DNA of 64,000 nt from Bacteroidaceae bacterium (GTDB lineage: Bacteria; Bacteroidota; Bacteroidia; Bacteroidales; Bacteroidaceae). The translations under genes were made by a program, and so were the position numbers. The notes under the pieces are model-generated. The model was not told where the DNA came from, ran no database searches, and was given only the letters and a program-made list of their open reading frames with translations. Below, piece by piece: positions 8,118 to 23,991 of this stretch. Each line of letters starts with the position of its first letter. Within the stretch, counting starts at the first letter, position 1. The stretch lies in the NCBI GenBank assembly GCA_016292045.1, contig JAEEZX010000022.1, forward strand, positions 1 through 64,000, written 5' to 3'.

Positions 8118-10375
8118 TAGCGCAAACCTTCTTTAAGGATTACGATACGGCCGTCCTCAAAGACCTTGCGTTCTGTATTTTCCTTCTGTTCTGCATTGAT
8201 AATATCCACCCCTTCCGGATGATCGGGATGTCCGAGATAGAACAGGCGGAAATTATCGAAACACGTCCACCCGGATGTTGTCTTCGTGGTTACCGGTTTA
8301 CCGATAGCAATAGTCAAACTGCCGTCATTCACCATTATCGTCACCTCGTTTTCGTAGTATCCGGCATTGAAGAAATAGGTTGCATCCTCCATTGAGTTCG
8401 GAATATAATAACCGTCCCTATCCTTATTTGTTACGGTTTCATCGGGAGCTGTCGTGCAATGTGCCTCATACATACTCTTCAAAGAAGTCTGCTCCTCTGC
8501 CCCACCGGAACGAAGATAGAGTCTCGCATGCTGAGCTCCAGGATTATTGCTGTTCATCTCTCCGTCACGATAGAACCCCTGCATCGTAACTTTGTATCTA
8601 CCGTTGGGTAGGTTCGAAAGAGCCTGAGTCAACTCCCATGTAGTGCTGTAAGTCGTCCATCCGCTATAGCTTTGGCAATAAACCTCCGCACAAGGATTAC
8701 CATTCGCGATATCGGTCACTCCGCCACTTCTGTTACAAGTCATCTTCGTTGCAGTGTCAGGCCAGCCCTTCCATTCCTCAACAGTATTGTCATATCTGTC
8801 GAAGTTGGCTCCCGACAAAAGGAATGTGCACTCGAAAGGTGTTGACTCCGTGGCGTTATCCAGCATCTCGGTCATTATCTGCTCCCTCGTGACAAGTTCC
8901 CAGCGCTGAAGTGTACTGCTTGCTGTCGTAGTGAGCCTCAAACTGCTCCGATTCGGTCCGTAAGGATAATCTTTATTTGTCGCACCACTCAGGTATTTCG
9001 TTGAAGAACCGGAACCGTATTTGATATTATATGTCTTGCGGTCGGATGTAAGAGCTAAGCTCCACATCTTCTGAGAGGAACCGTCCACATACATACTTTC
9101 ACCCTGAGTGAGAAAACCTATCGGACTTTGGATAAGATACTTTCCAGAAACTTTTGTAAGTTTCATCAAAGGACCGTAGGTTCCCAGTACAGCTTGTGTG
9201 TCGTACCATCCACCTTGTTTGATATATTGTTTACTGTAGGCGTTACGAATATAGTATTCACCGGACAATCCGCCTCCCGTAGTTTCTTTGTCGTCAATAT
9301 CCGGGTCGTAGTCATGAATGTCCATCTTTACAACAACGGGCCAGTGGTCTGCCAAGGGTTCACCCTGATCATTCTTGAAACTGTATTCCATCTTATAGCT
9401 CTTAGCCAAAATACGTTTCCCGCTCTCCGTCGTATTGATGTAGAACACCTTGTCCACCACTTCACCGTAATCATAGCCATGAAGAGCGCGATTGGCTGCA
9501 ATACTGCCCTGATCCATAATGGCGTTTGCACCGACAGAAGGACATACGCCGTTCATCACGAGGTCAATGTATGCATCGTGTACAGAAAAGCGCTCGTCTG
9601 CCTCAATACGATGCATAAAATGGTTCTCTATCTGGTCGCGTGTATATCTGCAGTTTGTATCGCCCATGACAACGATGGGACGACCATTGTGATTTGCCAG
9701 AATAGCATCCGCAAGTTGCATCAACTGCGAGTCACGGGCTGCATTATCTCCTGCAGAAGTTTCCGCATCCATATGCAGGATATATACATCTATCTCCTCT
9801 CCAGTAGCAAGAGTAACAAGATAATAGCGATAGCCCTTATCAATCATTCCGTCCGCGCCGTCACCAGTATAACCGTAATGAGTGTTCCATGACGTCCATG
9901 ACTCATTAGACGGAGTTACGCGATTCCATCGGTAAAACAGGCACAAACCATCAATATCAAAGACCGGGCTCTGCCGAGCCAGAAAGCGAGCGACAGCAGT
10001 AGGAGTGACAGAAATATTCCCCCTGTGCGTAGTAGAGTTAAATGATGAAAAACCTCCACCGTTCACACCTCCGTTCCAGGCGGCATCCCATATATCACCA
10101 TGATAATTAAAATCCTCAGAAGCAGCCACAATATCCCAATCTTCTGTCTTGAGTTTGTTGCCAATCGCTATGGCTCCAGCCGATTCCTTCGCATCGGGAT
10201 TCAGGTCTACATTAATGCCGGCTACGGTAATTCTACGCGGCATACCGTCCACGTTGAACGCAGCTACTGTAAACTCCTCCGCATGTGCAAGGGAAGCGCT
10301 ACATATACATGCGGAAAGTGTAGCGAATACCCCAAGTTTGCGTACCTGGGCGCAAATAGTTGATACGGTGAACAT
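8090..10375 (-). CDS. Secreted endonuclease/exonuclease/phosphatase-family protein
   Basis: I place the start at the ATG at 10375 (761 residues); a TTG at 10417 is less likely. A signal peptide ends near SLAHA. The DNase I-like fold follows, with AAFNVDGMPR, GDTNCRYTRDQ and, at its end, DHWPVVVKM, which carry the usual Asn, Asp/Asn and Asp-His active-site residues. The C-terminal half looks like carbohydrate-binding or ricin-like and beta-sandwich modules, ending in the tail VFEDGRIVILKEGLRYNTAG, a form common in Bacteroidales exported proteins. The substrate (nucleic acid, sphingolipid or phosphoinositide) cannot be told. Its first 77 bases overlap the end of the DUF5686 gene. Confidence 0.8.
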   Translation of the reverse strand: MFTVSTICAQVRKLGVFATLSACICSASLAHAEEFTVAAFNVDGMPRRITVAGINVDLNPDAKESAGAIAIGNKLKTEDWDIVAASEDFNYHGDIWDAAWNGGVNGGGFSSFNSTTHRGNISVTPTAVARFLARQSPVFDIDGLCLFYRWNRVTPSNESWTSWNTHYGYTGDGADGMIDKGYRYYLVTLATGEEIDVYILHMDAETSAGDNAARDSQLMQLADAILANHNGRPIVVMGDTNCRYTRDQIENHFMHRIEADERFSVHDAYIDLVMNGVCPSVGANAIMDQGSIAANRALHGYDYGEVVDKVFYINTTESGKRILAKSYKMEYSFKNDQGEPLADHWPVVVKMDIHDYDPDIDDKETTGGGLSGEYYIRNAYSKQYIKQGGWYDTQAVLGTYGPLMKLTKVSGKYLIQSPIGFLTQGESMYVDGSSQKMWSLALTSDRKTYNIKYGSGSSTKYLSGATNKDYPYGPNRSSLRLTTTASSTLQRWELVTREQIMTEMLDNATESTPFECTFLLSGANFDRYDNTVEEWKGWPDTATKMTCNRSGGVTDIANGNPCAEVYCQSYSGWTTYSTTWELTQALSNLPNGRYKVTMQGFYRDGEMNSNNPGAQHARLYLRSGGAEEQTSLKSMYEAHCTTAPDETVTNKDRDGYYIPNSMEDATYFFNAGYYENEVTIMVNDGSLTIAIGKPVTTKTTSGWTCFDNFRLFYLGHPDHPEGVDIINAEQKENTERKVFEDGRIVILKEGLRYNTAGQQIR

Positions 10376-12920
10376 ACTCAATGTGTATAAGTTTAAAGAT
10401 ATTGTGAATACCAGCAACTAATTCTATGTATGGTCTCGACGGATCAAGGGGTTGATATATCGTTTTATATGTACCGTTTCTTTGGAAATAGCCCGGGAAA
10501 TACATCAGATTACTTCCGTCACGATTTCGTTCCGAGAACGGATCGTTCTTCTCTGAAAGATCACCCCAGAAGAATCTTACTCCGATGAATTCGTGAATTT
10601 TCAGCTTACGAATACCTGGAATTCTATTGAAGAGCTTACCATTCATTTCCCATGAAAGCATCAATGTCGCATTCATATCCGTAAGGAACTCATAGTTGTC
10701 TATCAGCGAGAACGTATTGTCCTGTATGACGTATGAGAAGTTTGCTGCCGGCATCACGAGCATTGGGAACGGCACCTGATTCCATTGGTACTGAGCCTTG
10801 AAATTAATATCAAAACGACCCCAGGAACGCATCCAGAATCTTTTACCTAATTCGATAAACGTCTGGTTTGAATTATAGTTACCGCCAAGGAAATCCTTAA
10901 CGCCTACAATATGTCCTATTGCCACCACAGGTGAGTCGTAGTTTGTCTTACGACGACGCTGTTTGGAATTCAGCCATGTCACACCAGGCTGCCATTCCAG
11001 ACGCACATGGAACTCACTCAATGTCAAAAAGCGACGATTGAACGGACGGTCAAATCTAAAGTCCATTTCCGGCATCGTCCAATCCTGCCCGTCTCCATGA
11101 GAGTGAACGTCCTGATAGAAAAGGTTTCTGGCTCCCTCCATACGTTCTCTACGGTATCCGACCGTAAAACGCAAACCATTCTCCCACTCACGGTCGTACT
11201 GCAGATGTATCCTCTGAGTGTAAGCCTGATGATCGAGGCTCGTCCACTTCCAGGCCGTAACAACATTATCCTTATCGGTATCGATGAATCGGTCTGTCGG
11301 GGTCACAACATCATAATAATATTCTGCGGAGAGATTGTTCACAGGATATTCAAAGGGAAGAGCCTTTTTCTCATTAAAAGAATACGTGAACTTACCCATA
11401 CCCTTCACCTGCTTATCCGAGAAACCGTAGCCCACATATCCTTCTGCAAAAGCGTGAGGATTCAATGCGGCCGTAGTCATACCGGAAAGACGTAATTTGA
11501 ATCCCTCGACTTTATTCCATGCAAAAGTCGTATTCACCGGACCAAAGTCAAACTTGGAGGGCTTCGTGGGATCCATATTCGTCTCGATGTAATTCTCGAT
11601 GAACGCTTTCAGGACCCAGAGCACCTGCTTGAATCCAGGCACATTGGACAGACGCTTCACGAACAAATCCATTGTACTCTCTGTCTTCGTGAGGGGTACG
11701 GGACGCACATTTTCCCAGAAAGCCTCGTCACGCATCTCAGCAGATGAGTTTATCTTTGTGTCGCCATTAAACTTGAACACGGTCTTGTCAATGGGATCGA
11801 AACTAAAATCCGTCATTCGCTCCACACGCTCCACCTGTGCTTTCTGAATCCAGTTGGCCAGTTTGAGCTGGGCAATCATCTTCGAATCAAAAAGCACCTG
11901 ATCACCTGTGGGCAGAGTCATGAAATTCTGATGGAGATCCAACTGGTCCATATAGTTGAGATTCGCCATCTTGGGTATTGAAATTTCCGCTCTCTTCACA
12001 CGCCACGATGAATCCGCCTGTATGAACAAGGCACCGGAGAATCCCACATCGTAACTGTTGTTGGGCGTGAAGTCCAGTTGATAACACTTTGTCCCGGCAA
12101 TTTCAAGTGTATCTACAATAAAATAACGATAAAAAGCAATTGCATGACTCGTAGAGATTGGAGACACGAACTCATGCTGCATAAAACGTATATTATCCTG
12201 ATATATATCTATCTCTCTGAACAGATCGCCGATAATGGTTTCGAACATATCCATCGAGAAAAACTCGTTCACACCATTGTCACGTTTACCGTCAATGATG
12301 GTTTTCTCTGTCTTGGGTTCTTTACGATATACTCGTCTCATCACCTGTTCCTGCACCATGAGAGGAAGAATAAGTTTGCCGGTTTCTGGACAATATTCCA
12401 CGTGCTCTCTCAACTGCGGGAAACGCTTGAAATGATCATCATCGAACACTTTCTCCGTGAACTCATTCAGCGAGAATGTCATTTTCTCGTATTTCTGATA
12501 AGAGAAGAACGCATTCCTGCGAAGGTCATTGTCTGTCTTGGCGGCAATCACCTTTTTCATCATCTCCACCGCAGGATTGTTCTTTCGAGAATATTTCTGT
12601 TTTTTTACCTTAACCTCAACCTCCTTCATTTGGGAAGATGATTCCTTCAGACGCACCGTAATGCGCTTTGAGCCTGCTATCTTTTCGGTATACGTCTCAA
12701 AACCCATCATTGACACCTGCAATGTTCCCTTGCGTATGGGTATCTTGAAATGTCCGTTATAGTCCGTCATCTGCATGGTGGACTTATCCTCCAGATAATA
12801 GACATGAGCGCCAGGTAACGGTTCGTTAAGCGCATCATCCAAGACAACACCCTGAACATACTGCGCCAGAGCGTTGTAACTCAAAAGAGTGAATAGGAAA
12901 AAGAAGATGATTCTCCTCAT
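10299..12920 (-). CDS. DUF5686 / carboxypeptidase-regulatory-like outer membrane protein
   Basis: The likely start is the ATG at 12920, which opens a signal peptide (MRRIIFFFLFTLLSYNALA); an upstream TTG at 12989 would add a hydrophilic stretch. That gives 873 residues. The mature protein begins with a carboxypeptidase-regulatory-like beta-sandwich (QGVVLDDALNEPLPGAHVYY to about residue 95). The DUF5686 region follows, with beta-barrel-like strands to the end (WGIRYTFRMYM). Such proteins are outer-membrane proteins of unknown function in Bacteroidetes. It lies 72 bases after rpoC on the same strand and may be read partly from that operon. Confidence 0.85.
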   Translation of the reverse strand: MRRIIFFFLFTLLSYNALAQYVQGVVLDDALNEPLPGAHVYYLEDKSTMQMTDYNGHFKIPIRKGTLQVSMMGFETYTEKIAGSKRITVRLKESSSQMKEVEVKVKKQKYSRKNNPAVEMMKKVIAAKTDNDLRRNAFFSYQKYEKMTFSLNEFTEKVFDDDHFKRFPQLREHVEYCPETGKLILPLMVQEQVMRRVYRKEPKTEKTIIDGKRDNGVNEFFSMDMFETIIGDLFREIDIYQDNIRFMQHEFVSPISTSHAIAFYRYFIVDTLEIAGTKCYQLDFTPNNSYDVGFSGALFIQADSSWRVKRAEISIPKMANLNYMDQLDLHQNFMTLPTGDQVLFDSKMIAQLKLANWIQKAQVERVERMTDFSFDPIDKTVFKFNGDTKINSSAEMRDEAFWENVRPVPLTKTESTMDLFVKRLSNVPGFKQVLWVLKAFIENYIETNMDPTKPSKFDFGPVNTTFAWNKVEGFKLRLSGMTTAALNPHAFAEGYVGYGFSDKQVKGMGKFTYSFNEKKALPFEYPVNNLSAEYYYDVVTPTDRFIDTDKDNVVTAWKWTSLDHQAYTQRIHLQYDREWENGLRFTVGYRRERMEGARNLFYQDVHSHGDGQDWTMPEMDFRFDRPFNRRFLTLSEFHVRLEWQPGVTWLNSKQRRRKTNYDSPVVAIGHIVGVKDFLGGNYNSNQTFIELGKRFWMRSWGRFDINFKAQYQWNQVPFPMLVMPAANFSYVIQDNTFSLIDNYEFLTDMNATLMLSWEMNGKLFNRIPGIRKLKIHEFIGVRFFWGDLSEKNDPFSERNRDGSNLMYFPGYFQRNGTYKTIYQPLDPSRPYIELVAGIHNIFKLIHIEYVHRINYLRPGTQTWGIRYTFRMYM

Positions 12921-12992
12921 CACTTTTTTCTTATTTATCAAAGGTGGGAAGGCGAAACGACGTTCTGTCGCACGCTCCCCCACCTTCAATTA

Positions 12993-17306
<4,314 letters not shown>

Positions 17307-17330
17307 ATATCGTATAGTTCCTTGACGTTA

Positions 17331-20300
17331 TTAATCCAGTGAAACACTCAAGCCGAGACCTCTCAGTTCGTGCAGCAGCACGTTCAGAGATTCCGGTATA
17401 CCGGGCGTAGGCATAGGATCACCCTTAACGATAGCCTCGTAAGCCTTTGCTCTGCCCATCACATCATCACTCTTGATAGTGAGGATTTCCTGCAGCACGT
17501 GGCTGGCACCGAAGGCTTCGATAGCCCAAACCTCCATCTCACCGAAACGCTGACCACCGAACTGTGCTTTACCGCCCAGAGGCTGCTGTGTGATGAGGCT
17601 GTACGGACCTATCGAACGTGCATGCATCTTATCCTCTACCATGTGGCCGAGCTTCAGCATGTATGCAACACCTACTGTTGCCAACTGGTCAAAGGGCTCA
17701 CCCGTTGCACCGTCATACAGCTGCGTTGAGCAGTAGCGGGGCAGACCTGCTTTATCGGTCCATTCATTGAGGTCGTCCAGTTTAGCACCGTCGAAGATAG
17801 GTGTGGCAAATTTCACACCGAGCTTCTTACCGGCAGCACCGAGCACCGTCTCGAATATCTGACCGATATTCATACGGGAAGGCACGCCCAGAGGGTTCAG
17901 TACTATATCTACCGGTGTTCCGTCTGCCAGGAACGGCATATCCTCCTGACGTACCACCTTGGAGACGATACCCTTGTTACCGTGACGACCGGCCATCTTG
18001 TCACCGACACCGATCTTTCTCTTCTTGGCGATATACACCTTAGCCATCTGCATGATACCGCTTGGCAGATCGTCACCGATAGTGATAGCAAAATGACGAC
18101 GCTGATTCTCGGCACCCAGCAACTTGAATTTCTTAATGAAGTTCATGATGAGCTGGCGGATAAGCTCGTTGGTGTGCTTGTCAGATGTCCAACCGCTGAG
18201 CTGTACTGCAGTATAGTCGATTGTCATGAGCATACCCTCCTCAAACTCCTTACCTGCGGGAATGATCTCTGCACCGCTGTAATCCACCACTCCGGCACTC
18301 TTCTTACCGTTGGTCAGCTCCAGGAGCTTGTCCACAAGAATCATGCGCAGATCTTCCACCTTGCTGTTGAACTCCTCGTCAACGGCAGCCAGACGCAACT
18401 TGTCCTGAGCACGGCTTTTGCGGGTCTTGACAGCCTTGGAGAACAGTTTCTTGTCGATTACCACACCCGACAGCGAAGGAGTAGCCTTGAGTGAAGCATC
18501 CTTCACATCGCCTGCCTTGTCACCGAAGATGGCGCGCAACAACTTCTCTTCAGGAGAAGGATCGCTCTCACCCTTCGGAGTAATCTTACCAATCATGATA
18601 TCACCGGGCTCCACGCGAGCGCCTACACGTATGATACCATTTTCATCAAGATCCTTGGTAGCCTCTTCGCTCACATTGGGGATATCGCTTGTGAGTTCCT
18701 CCATACCACGCTTTGTCTCGCGCACTTCCAGGCTGAACTCCTCCACGTGAATACTTGTAAGAATATCCTCTCTCACGATGCGCTCGTTGAGCACGATAGC
18801 ATCCTCGTAGTTGTAACCCTTCCAAGGCATGTAAGCCACCAGAAGGTTGCGACCGAGAGCAATCTCACCGTTTTCCGTAGAATAGCCCTCTGTGAGGATA
18901 TCACCGGCCTTCACACGCTGACCCTTCTCACAGATAGGACGCAGATCGATGGTCATATTCTGGTTCGTGCGGCGGAACTTGGGAATGCGGTATTCCTTCA
19001 AAGCGGGCTCGAAGCTTACGAATTCCTCCTCTTCCGTACGGTCGTAAAGAATACGGATTGTAGTAGCATCCACATATTCTACAACACCGTCACCCTCAGC
19101 AGTAATCATTGTGCGGGAGTCCTCACAAAGCTGCTTCTCAATACCGGTACCCACGATAGGAGCCTCGCAGCGCACCAGAGGCACAGCCTGACGCATCATG
19201 TTAGATCCCATCAGTGCACGGTGAGCGTCATCGTGCTCCAGGAAGGGAATCATGCTGGCAGCAATAGAGGCAATCTGCTGAGGAGCCACATCCATCAGGT
19301 TCACCTGTGCCGGGGGTACGACTGGATAGTCGTCGTCCTTACGGCACTTTACCACCTTACGGATGAACGAACCGTCATCTCTAAGAGGAGCGTTACCCTG
19401 ACCGATTACCAGACCTTCTTCCTCTTCTGCTGTCATATACTGAACACCGGCATCTGTGAGATCCACCATCGAATTCTCTACCTTACGGTACGGGGTTTCG
19501 ATGAAACCGAGGTCATTTATCTTGGCGAACACACAAAGCGAACTGATAAGACCGATGTTAGGTCCTTCAGGAGACTCGATGGGACAGAGACGTCCGTAGT
19601 GTGTATAGTGTACGTCACGCACCTCGAAACCGGCTCTCTCACGCGACAGACCGCCGGGACCCAGGGCTGAGAGACGACGCTTGTGTGTCACCTCAGCAAG
19701 AGGGTTGGTCTGATCCATGAACTGCGACAAGGCGTTCGTGCCGAAGAACGAGTTAATCACAGAGGCTATTGTCTTTGCGTTAATCAGGTCGGCAGGAGAG
19801 AACTTCTCGTTGTCGCGCACGTTCATACGCTCACGAATGGTACGGGCCATACGGTTCAGACCGATGGAGAACTGGTTTGCCAGCTGTTCACCCACCGTAC
19901 GTACACGGCGGTTGGACAGGTGGTCGATATCGTCCACATTGGCCTTTGAGTTCACCAACTCAATCAGATACTTGATGATGGCGATGATATCCTCCTTGGT
20001 CAGCACGCGGATGTTCTCGTCGATATCCAGATTCAACTTGTGATTGATACGGTAACGGCCAACATCACCCAAGTCGTAGCGCTTATCGGAGAAGAACAGA
20101 TTGATAATCACCTCTCTTGCACTGGCATCATCGGCAGGTTCTGCATTACGCAACTGACGGTAGATGTAGTATATGGCCTCGTGCTCTGAGTTGGACGTAT
20201 CCTTCTGCAGGGTGTTGAATATGATATTGAAGTCTGTGCCCAGAGCGTTGTGCTTGTGAACCAGAATGCTCGACACACCGCTCTCCAGAATGAGGTTGAT

Positions 20301-21140
20301 GTTATCATCACTGAGTTCGCTCTCACGGGGGAGCAACACCTCGTTACGCTCGATACTTACCACCTCACCCGTATCCTCGTCCACGAAGTCCTCGTGCCAA
20401 GTGTGGAGCACGTTGGCAGCCAACTTCTCACCGGCGTATGTCTTGAGGTTCTGGCGAGTCACCTTCACCTCTTCAGCCAGGTCGAATATCTCGAGAATCT
20501 CACGGTCGCTCTCGTAGCCGATGGCACGAAGCAACGTTGTCACGGGCAACTTCTTCTTACGGTCGATGTAAGCGTACATCACATTGTTGATGTCCGTGGC
20601 AAACTCAATCCAACTACCCTTGAACGGGATTATACGAGCTGAATACAGCTGCGTGCCGTTGGTGTGGAGTGAACTTGAGAAGAACACACCGGGCGAACGG
20701 TGCAACTGGCTTACGATGACACGCTCGGCACCGTTGATTACAAACGTGCCGTTGTGGGTCATGTAGGGGATATTGCCCAGGAACACCTCCTGAACCTGCA
20801 TATCAAAGTCGACATGCTCGGGATCCGTGCAGTAGAGTTTCAGTTTTGCCTTGAGGGGCACACTGTAAGTCAGACCGCGCTCCAGACACTCCTCGATGGA
20901 GTAGCGGGGCGGGTCGATATAATAATCCAGAAACTCAAGAACGAAATTGTTCCTGGTGTCCATGATGGGGAAATTCTCACTGAACACTTTGTACAGGCCG
21001 TCGTTCTTGCGCTGTTCTGGTGGGGTATCCAACTGGAGGAAGTCATGAAACGACTTCAGCTGCACCTCCAAGAAATCGGGATAGGGCATCGGATTCTTGA
21101 TAGATGCAAAATTAACACGGTTGTTGATAATTTTAGCCAT
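17331..21140 (-). CDS. rpoB: RNA polymerase beta subunit
   Basis: 1269 residues, full length. The rifampicin pocket reads [20 protein letters not shown] (about residues 465-485), with the usual sensitive-type Asp, His and Ser residues. The C-terminus carries the conserved [25 protein letters not shown] stretch (here with IEA). It forms the polymerase core with rpoC just downstream. A 143-base spacer with a hairpin and T tract separates it from rplL. Confidence 0.98.
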   Translation of the reverse strand: MAKIINNRVNFASIKNPMPYPDFLEVQLKSFHDFLQLDTPPEQRKNDGLYKVFSENFPIMDTRNNFVLEFLDYYIDPPRYSIEECLERGLTYSVPLKAKLKLYCTDPEHVDFDMQVQEVFLGNIPYMTHNGTFVINGAERVIVSQLHRSPGVFFSSSLHTNGTQLYSARIIPFKGSWIEFATDINNVMYAYIDRKKKLPVTTLLRAIGYESDREILEIFDLAEEVKVTRQNLKTYAGEKLAANVLHTWHEDFVDEDTGEVVSIERNEVLLPRESELSDDNINLILESGVSSILVHKHNALGTDFNIIFNTLQKDTSNSEHEAIYYIYRQLRNAEPADDASAREVIINLFFSDKRYDLGDVGRYRINHKLNLDIDENIRVLTKEDIIAIIKYLIELVNSKANVDDIDHLSNRRVRTVGEQLANQFSIGLNRMARTIRERMNVRDNEKFSPADLINAKTIASVINSFFGTNALSQFMDQTNPLAEVTHKRRLSALGPGGLSRERAGFEVRDVHYTHYGRLCPIESPEGPNIGLISSLCVFAKINDLGFIETPYRKVENSMVDLTDAGVQYMTAEEEEGLVIGQGNAPLRDDGSFIRKVVKCRKDDDYPVVPPAQVNLMDVAPQQIASIAASMIPFLEHDDAHRALMGSNMMRQAVPLVRCEAPIVGTGIEKQLCEDSRTMITAEGDGVVEYVDATTIRILYDRTEEEEFVSFEPALKEYRIPKFRRTNQNMTIDLRPICEKGQRVKAGDILTEGYSTENGEIALGRNLLVAYMPWKGYNYEDAIVLNERIVREDILTSIHVEEFSLEVRETKRGMEELTSDIPNVSEEATKDLDENGIIRVGARVEPGDIMIGKITPKGESDPSPEEKLLRAIFGDKAGDVKDASLKATPSLSGVVIDKKLFSKAVKTRKSRAQDKLRLAAVDEEFNSKVEDLRMILVDKLLELTNGKKSAGVVDYSGAEIIPAGKEFEEGMLMTIDYTAVQLSGWTSDKHTNELIRQLIMNFIKKFKLLGAENQRRHFAITIGDDLPSGIMQMAKVYIAKKRKIGVGDKMAGRHGNKGIVSKVVRQEDMPFLADGTPVDIVLNPLGVPSRMNIGQIFETVLGAAGKKLGVKFATPIFDGAKLDDLNEWTDKAGLPRYCSTQLYDGATGEPFDQLATVGVAYMLKLGHMVEDKMHARSIGPYSLITQQPLGGKAQFGGQRFGEMEVWAIEAFGASHVLQEILTIKSDDVMGRAKAYEAIVKGDPMPTPGIPESLNVLLHELRGLGLSVSLD

Positions 21141-21194
21141 GAACTTTTTCGCTTTTCTCTTTGCGTATGTGTGTACGTATTATTTTTTAGACGC

Positions 21195-21232
21195 AAAAAG
21201 GTAAAGAACCCCCTACCAGGGGATCCTTTACC
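21195..21232 (-). terminator. Attenuator-like hairpin between rplL and rpoB
   Basis: On the minus strand GGTAAAG (21232-21226) pairs with CTTTACC (21206-21200), with an inner CCCCT/AGGGG helix, and TTTTT follows at 21199-21195. This is an intrinsic terminator form inside the operon. In E. coli an attenuator at the same place reduces transcription into rpoBC relative to the ribosomal genes. The same role is inferred here. Confidence 0.75.
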
Positions 21233-21283
21233 GTATATCCTGATTTACAGGTGATTACGTTTTTGTGGGCTTCCGGGTCGAAA

Positions 21284-21661
21284 TTACTTCAACTCGATCT
21301 CAGCACCAGCCTCCTCGAGAGTCTTCTTCAGGCTCTCAGCGTCAGCCTTGGCGATACCCTCCTTCAGAGTGCTGGGAGCAGCATCTACGAGGTCCTTAGC
21401 CTCCTTCAGGCCAAGACCGCAAGCCTCCTTCACTGCCTTAACGACAGCGAGCTTGTTAGCACCGGCAGCCTTCAGAACAACGTCGAAGCTGTCCTTCTCC
21501 TCAACTGCCTCAGCAGCGGGACCAGCAGCGGGACCAGCAACAGCAACAGCTGCAGCGGCGGGCTCAATTCCATACTCATCCTTCAGGATGGTTGCCAACT
21601 CATTAACTTCTTTCACAGTCAAGTTAACCAACTCTTCTGCAATAGCTTTCAAATCTGCCAT
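21284..21661 (-). CDS. rplL: 50S ribosomal protein L7/L12
   Basis: 125 residues. A helical N-terminal dimerisation part and a flexible Ala/Gly-rich hinge ([17 protein letters not shown]) precede the C-terminal domain, whose factor-binding surface includes [20 protein letters not shown]. Several copies form the stalk that recruits EF-G and EF-Tu. It lies after rplJ, its ribosome anchor, by 51 bases. Confidence 0.97.
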   Translation of the reverse strand: MADLKAIAEELVNLTVKEVNELATILKDEYGIEPAAAAVAVAGPAAGPAAEAVEEKDSFDVVLKAAGANKLAVVKAVKEACGLGLKEAKDLVDAAPSTLKEGIAKADAESLKKTLEEAGAEIELK

Positions 21662-21712
21662 TTTCGTATAAATTTATTTGTTTGTTAATTTTAGTTTTTC
21701 TTTTTCTCGCGA

Positions 21713-22231
21713 TTAGCGCTTCTCCAGCGTCTGGAGCACACCGTGAATCGTGTTCTGACCACTCTGCAGGGCAGACAGCACGTTCTTTGCAGGAGACTGC
21801 AGCAGAGCAACGATATCGGCTATAACCTCGTTCTTGCTCTTGATTGCGCAGAGAGCATCGAGCTGGTTGGCACCTACATAGATACCTTCCTCAGCGTAAG
21901 CTGCCTTCAGGGCGGGCTTCTCGAGCTTCTTGCTCTTCATCTCCTTCAGCATCTTGGCAGGCACATTAGCCACCTCTGTGAACAACACAGCGGTTGTGCC
22001 CTTCAGGACAGGCTTCAGAGCCTCGAAATCCACATCAGTAGCCTCCAGAGTCTTCTCCAGAAGGGTGTTCTTCACGAGCACCATCTTCAAATTGCTCTTA
22101 AAGCATGCGCGACGCAGGTTGCTTGTAGCAGTAGCATCCATTCCCTCTACGTCTATCAGGTAGAAGTGAGGGTATTTCTGAATCAATTCACCCAATTGGG
22201 CGATGATTGCACTCTTATCTTCCTTTCTCAT
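21713..22231 (-). CDS. rplJ: 50S ribosomal protein L10
   Basis: 172 residues, full length. It starts MRKEDKSAIIAQLGELIQ and ends in a helix (NVLSALQSGQNTIHGVLQ) that would carry the L7/L12 dimers. L10 is the base of the ribosomal stalk and commonly represses its own mRNA. It follows rplA by 15 bases. Confidence 0.97.
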   Translation of the reverse strand: MRKEDKSAIIAQLGELIQKYPHFYLIDVEGMDATATSNLRRACFKSNLKMVLVKNTLLEKTLEATDVDFEALKPVLKGTTAVLFTEVANVPAKMLKEMKSKKLEKPALKAAYAEEGIYVGANQLDALCAIKSKNEVIADIVALLQSPAKNVLSALQSGQNTIHGVLQTLEKR

Positions 22232-22246
22232 GATTCGTAGCTGTTA

Positions 22247-22945
22247 TTAGATTTCGTCAATAGCCTTCGGATCAACCTTGATGCCACGGCTCATTGTACT
22301 TGAAAGATAAACACTCTTCACATAGGTACCCTTGGCTGCACTGGGCTTGAGCTTCTGGATAGTAGCCATAAACTCTCTTGCGTTCTCGGCAATCTGCTCC
22401 GGGGTGAAGGAAACCTTACCGATGGAGGTATGCACGATACCAGTCTTGTCGACCTTAAAGTCGATTTTACCAGCCTTGACCTCACGGATGGCCTTAGCGA
22501 CATCCATGGTCACAGTACCGCTCTTGGGGTTGGGCATCAAGCCGCGAGGACCGAGCACACGACCCAGAGCACCAATCTTACCCATGATGGCGGGCATAGT
22601 GATGATTACGTCGATATCAGTCCAACCACCCTTGATTTTCTCGATGTATTCGTCGAGACCTACGTAGTCGGCACCAGCCTCCTTAGCTGCAGTTTCAGCA
22701 TCGGGAGTACACAGGCAGAGCACGCGAGTCACCTTACCCGTTCCATTGGGCAGAGACACCACGCCACGTACCATCTGGTTAGCCTTACGAGGATCTACGC
22801 CGAGACGCACGTCGATGTCGACGCTAGCGTCAAACTTGGTAGTAGTAATCTCCTTTACCAAGGCAGCAGCCTCTTTCAGAGTGTAAGCTTTCCCTGCTTC
22901 AATCTTCTCGGCTACCAACTTCTGGTTTTTCGTCAGTTTACTCAT
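22247..22945 (-). CDS. rplA: 50S ribosomal protein L1
   Basis: 232 residues, full-length L1, with the signature region [20 protein letters not shown] (residues about 120-140). L1 forms the mobile stalk that helps the E-site tRNA leave and can repress the rplKA mRNA. It begins 21 bases after rplK. Confidence 0.97.
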   Translation of the reverse strand: MSKLTKNQKLVAEKIEAGKAYTLKEAAALVKEITTTKFDASVDIDVRLGVDPRKANQMVRGVVSLPNGTGKVTRVLCLCTPDAETAAKEAGADYVGLDEYIEKIKGGWTDIDVIITMPAIMGKIGALGRVLGPRGLMPNPKSGTVTMDVAKAIREVKAGKIDFKVDKTGIVHTSIGKVSFTPEQIAENAREFMATIQKLKPSAAKGTYVKSVYLSSTMSRGIKVDPKAIDEI

Positions 22946-22966
22946 AAGTTAATTGAAGTTTAAAAG

Positions 22967-23404
22967 TTATGCAGGGAATTCACCCTTTACCTTGATACCC
23001 ATGCTGCGAGCTGTACCTGCAACGAGACGCATAGCGCTCTCCACAGTGAAGCAGTTCAAGTCAGGCATCTTATCCTCTGCGATAGTCCTCACCTGATCCC
23101 AAGTGACCTCAGCCACCTTCTTACGGTTAGGCTCTGCAGAACCACTCTTGATTTTGCACATCTCCATCAACTGTACTGCTACCGGAGGAGTCTTAACGAT
23201 GAAATCGTATGACTTGTCGGCATAGTACGTGATGACAACAGGAAGAGTCTTACCAGCCTTATCCTGCGTACGTGCGTTGAAAGCTTTGCAGAAATCCATG
23301 ATGTTGATTCCCTTTGAGCCCAATGCGGGACCTACTGGGGGAGAAGGATTCGCTGCGCCGCCCTTTATCTGCAATTTGATAAATCCAGCAACTTCTTTTG
23401 CCAT
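22967..23404 (-). CDS. rplK: 50S ribosomal protein L11
   Basis: 145 residues, full-length L11. The proline-rich start ([20 protein letters not shown]) is the region contacted by thiopeptide antibiotics. It binds the GTPase-associated region of 23S rRNA. It begins 14 bases after nusG in the conserved secE-nusG-rplKAJL order. Confidence 0.97.
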   Translation of the reverse strand: MAKEVAGFIKLQIKGGAANPSPPVGPALGSKGINIMDFCKAFNARTQDKAGKTLPVVITYYADKSYDFIVKTPPVAVQLMEMCKIKSGSAEPNRKKVAEVTWDQVRTIAEDKMPDLNCFTVESAMRLVAGTARSMGIKVKGEFPA

Positions 23405-23418
23405 TTTCTTCTACAATT

Positions 23419-23973
23419 TTAGAGTTTTTCAACCTGCATAAAACCAAGCTCCAGAGGCGTCTTGCGTCCGAAGATCTTGACTCTCACCTTCAGCTTGCGC
23501 TTTTCGTTGTTCACCTCTTCCACCACAGCGTCGAAGTCCTTGAACGGTCCGTCGGTCACCTTGACGTTCTCGCCCACCTCGTAAGGTATGACGATATCCT
23601 CAGGCACCTCCTGAAGCTCGTCCACAGTGCCAAGCATCTGTGAAACTTCTGCATCGGTAAGAGGCATGGGTACCTGACTTCCTTTGGAAGCTGATAGGAA
23701 GCCGAGTACATTGGGCACACTCCTGAGAGTAGCCTGTGTCTCGCCCACTAGTTCTGCCTCAACGAAGACATAACCGGAAAAACGGTTCTTCTCCTTGACA
23801 ACACGCTTGCCGTTGCGCACGGCGAGCACCTTTTCCGTGGGGATGAGCACCTGAGACACGTGACAGGCAATATCGGGATGCTGAGCTATCAGCGCCTCGA
23901 TATACTCCTTCACTTTGCTTTCTTTGCCGCTAATGGCACGCATCACGTACCACTTCTTGTTGCTTTCAGCCAT
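23419..23973 (-). CDS. nusG: Transcription elongation/antitermination factor NusG
   Basis: 184 residues. The N-terminal NGN domain begins [13 protein letters not shown] and includes RFSGYVFVE; the C-terminal KOW domain begins near [17 protein letters not shown]. NusG binds RNA polymerase and links it to the ribosome or to Rho. It starts 18 bases after secE, the standard arrangement. Confidence 0.97.
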   Translation of the reverse strand: MAESNKKWYVMRAISGKESKVKEYIEALIAQHPDIACHVSQVLIPTEKVLAVRNGKRVVKEKNRFSGYVFVEAELVGETQATLRSVPNVLGFLSASKGSQVPMPLTDAEVSQMLGTVDELQEVPEDIVIPYEVGENVKVTDGPFKDFDAVVEEVNNEKRKLKVRVKIFGRKTPLELGFMQVEKL

Positions 23974-23991
23974 CTCGAGTACTCTTTTTTA

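Noticed and set aside
12921..12989. Upstream TTG start of the DUF5686 gene
   Set aside because: It would put 23 hydrophilic residues in front of a clear signal peptide that begins at the ATG at 12920.
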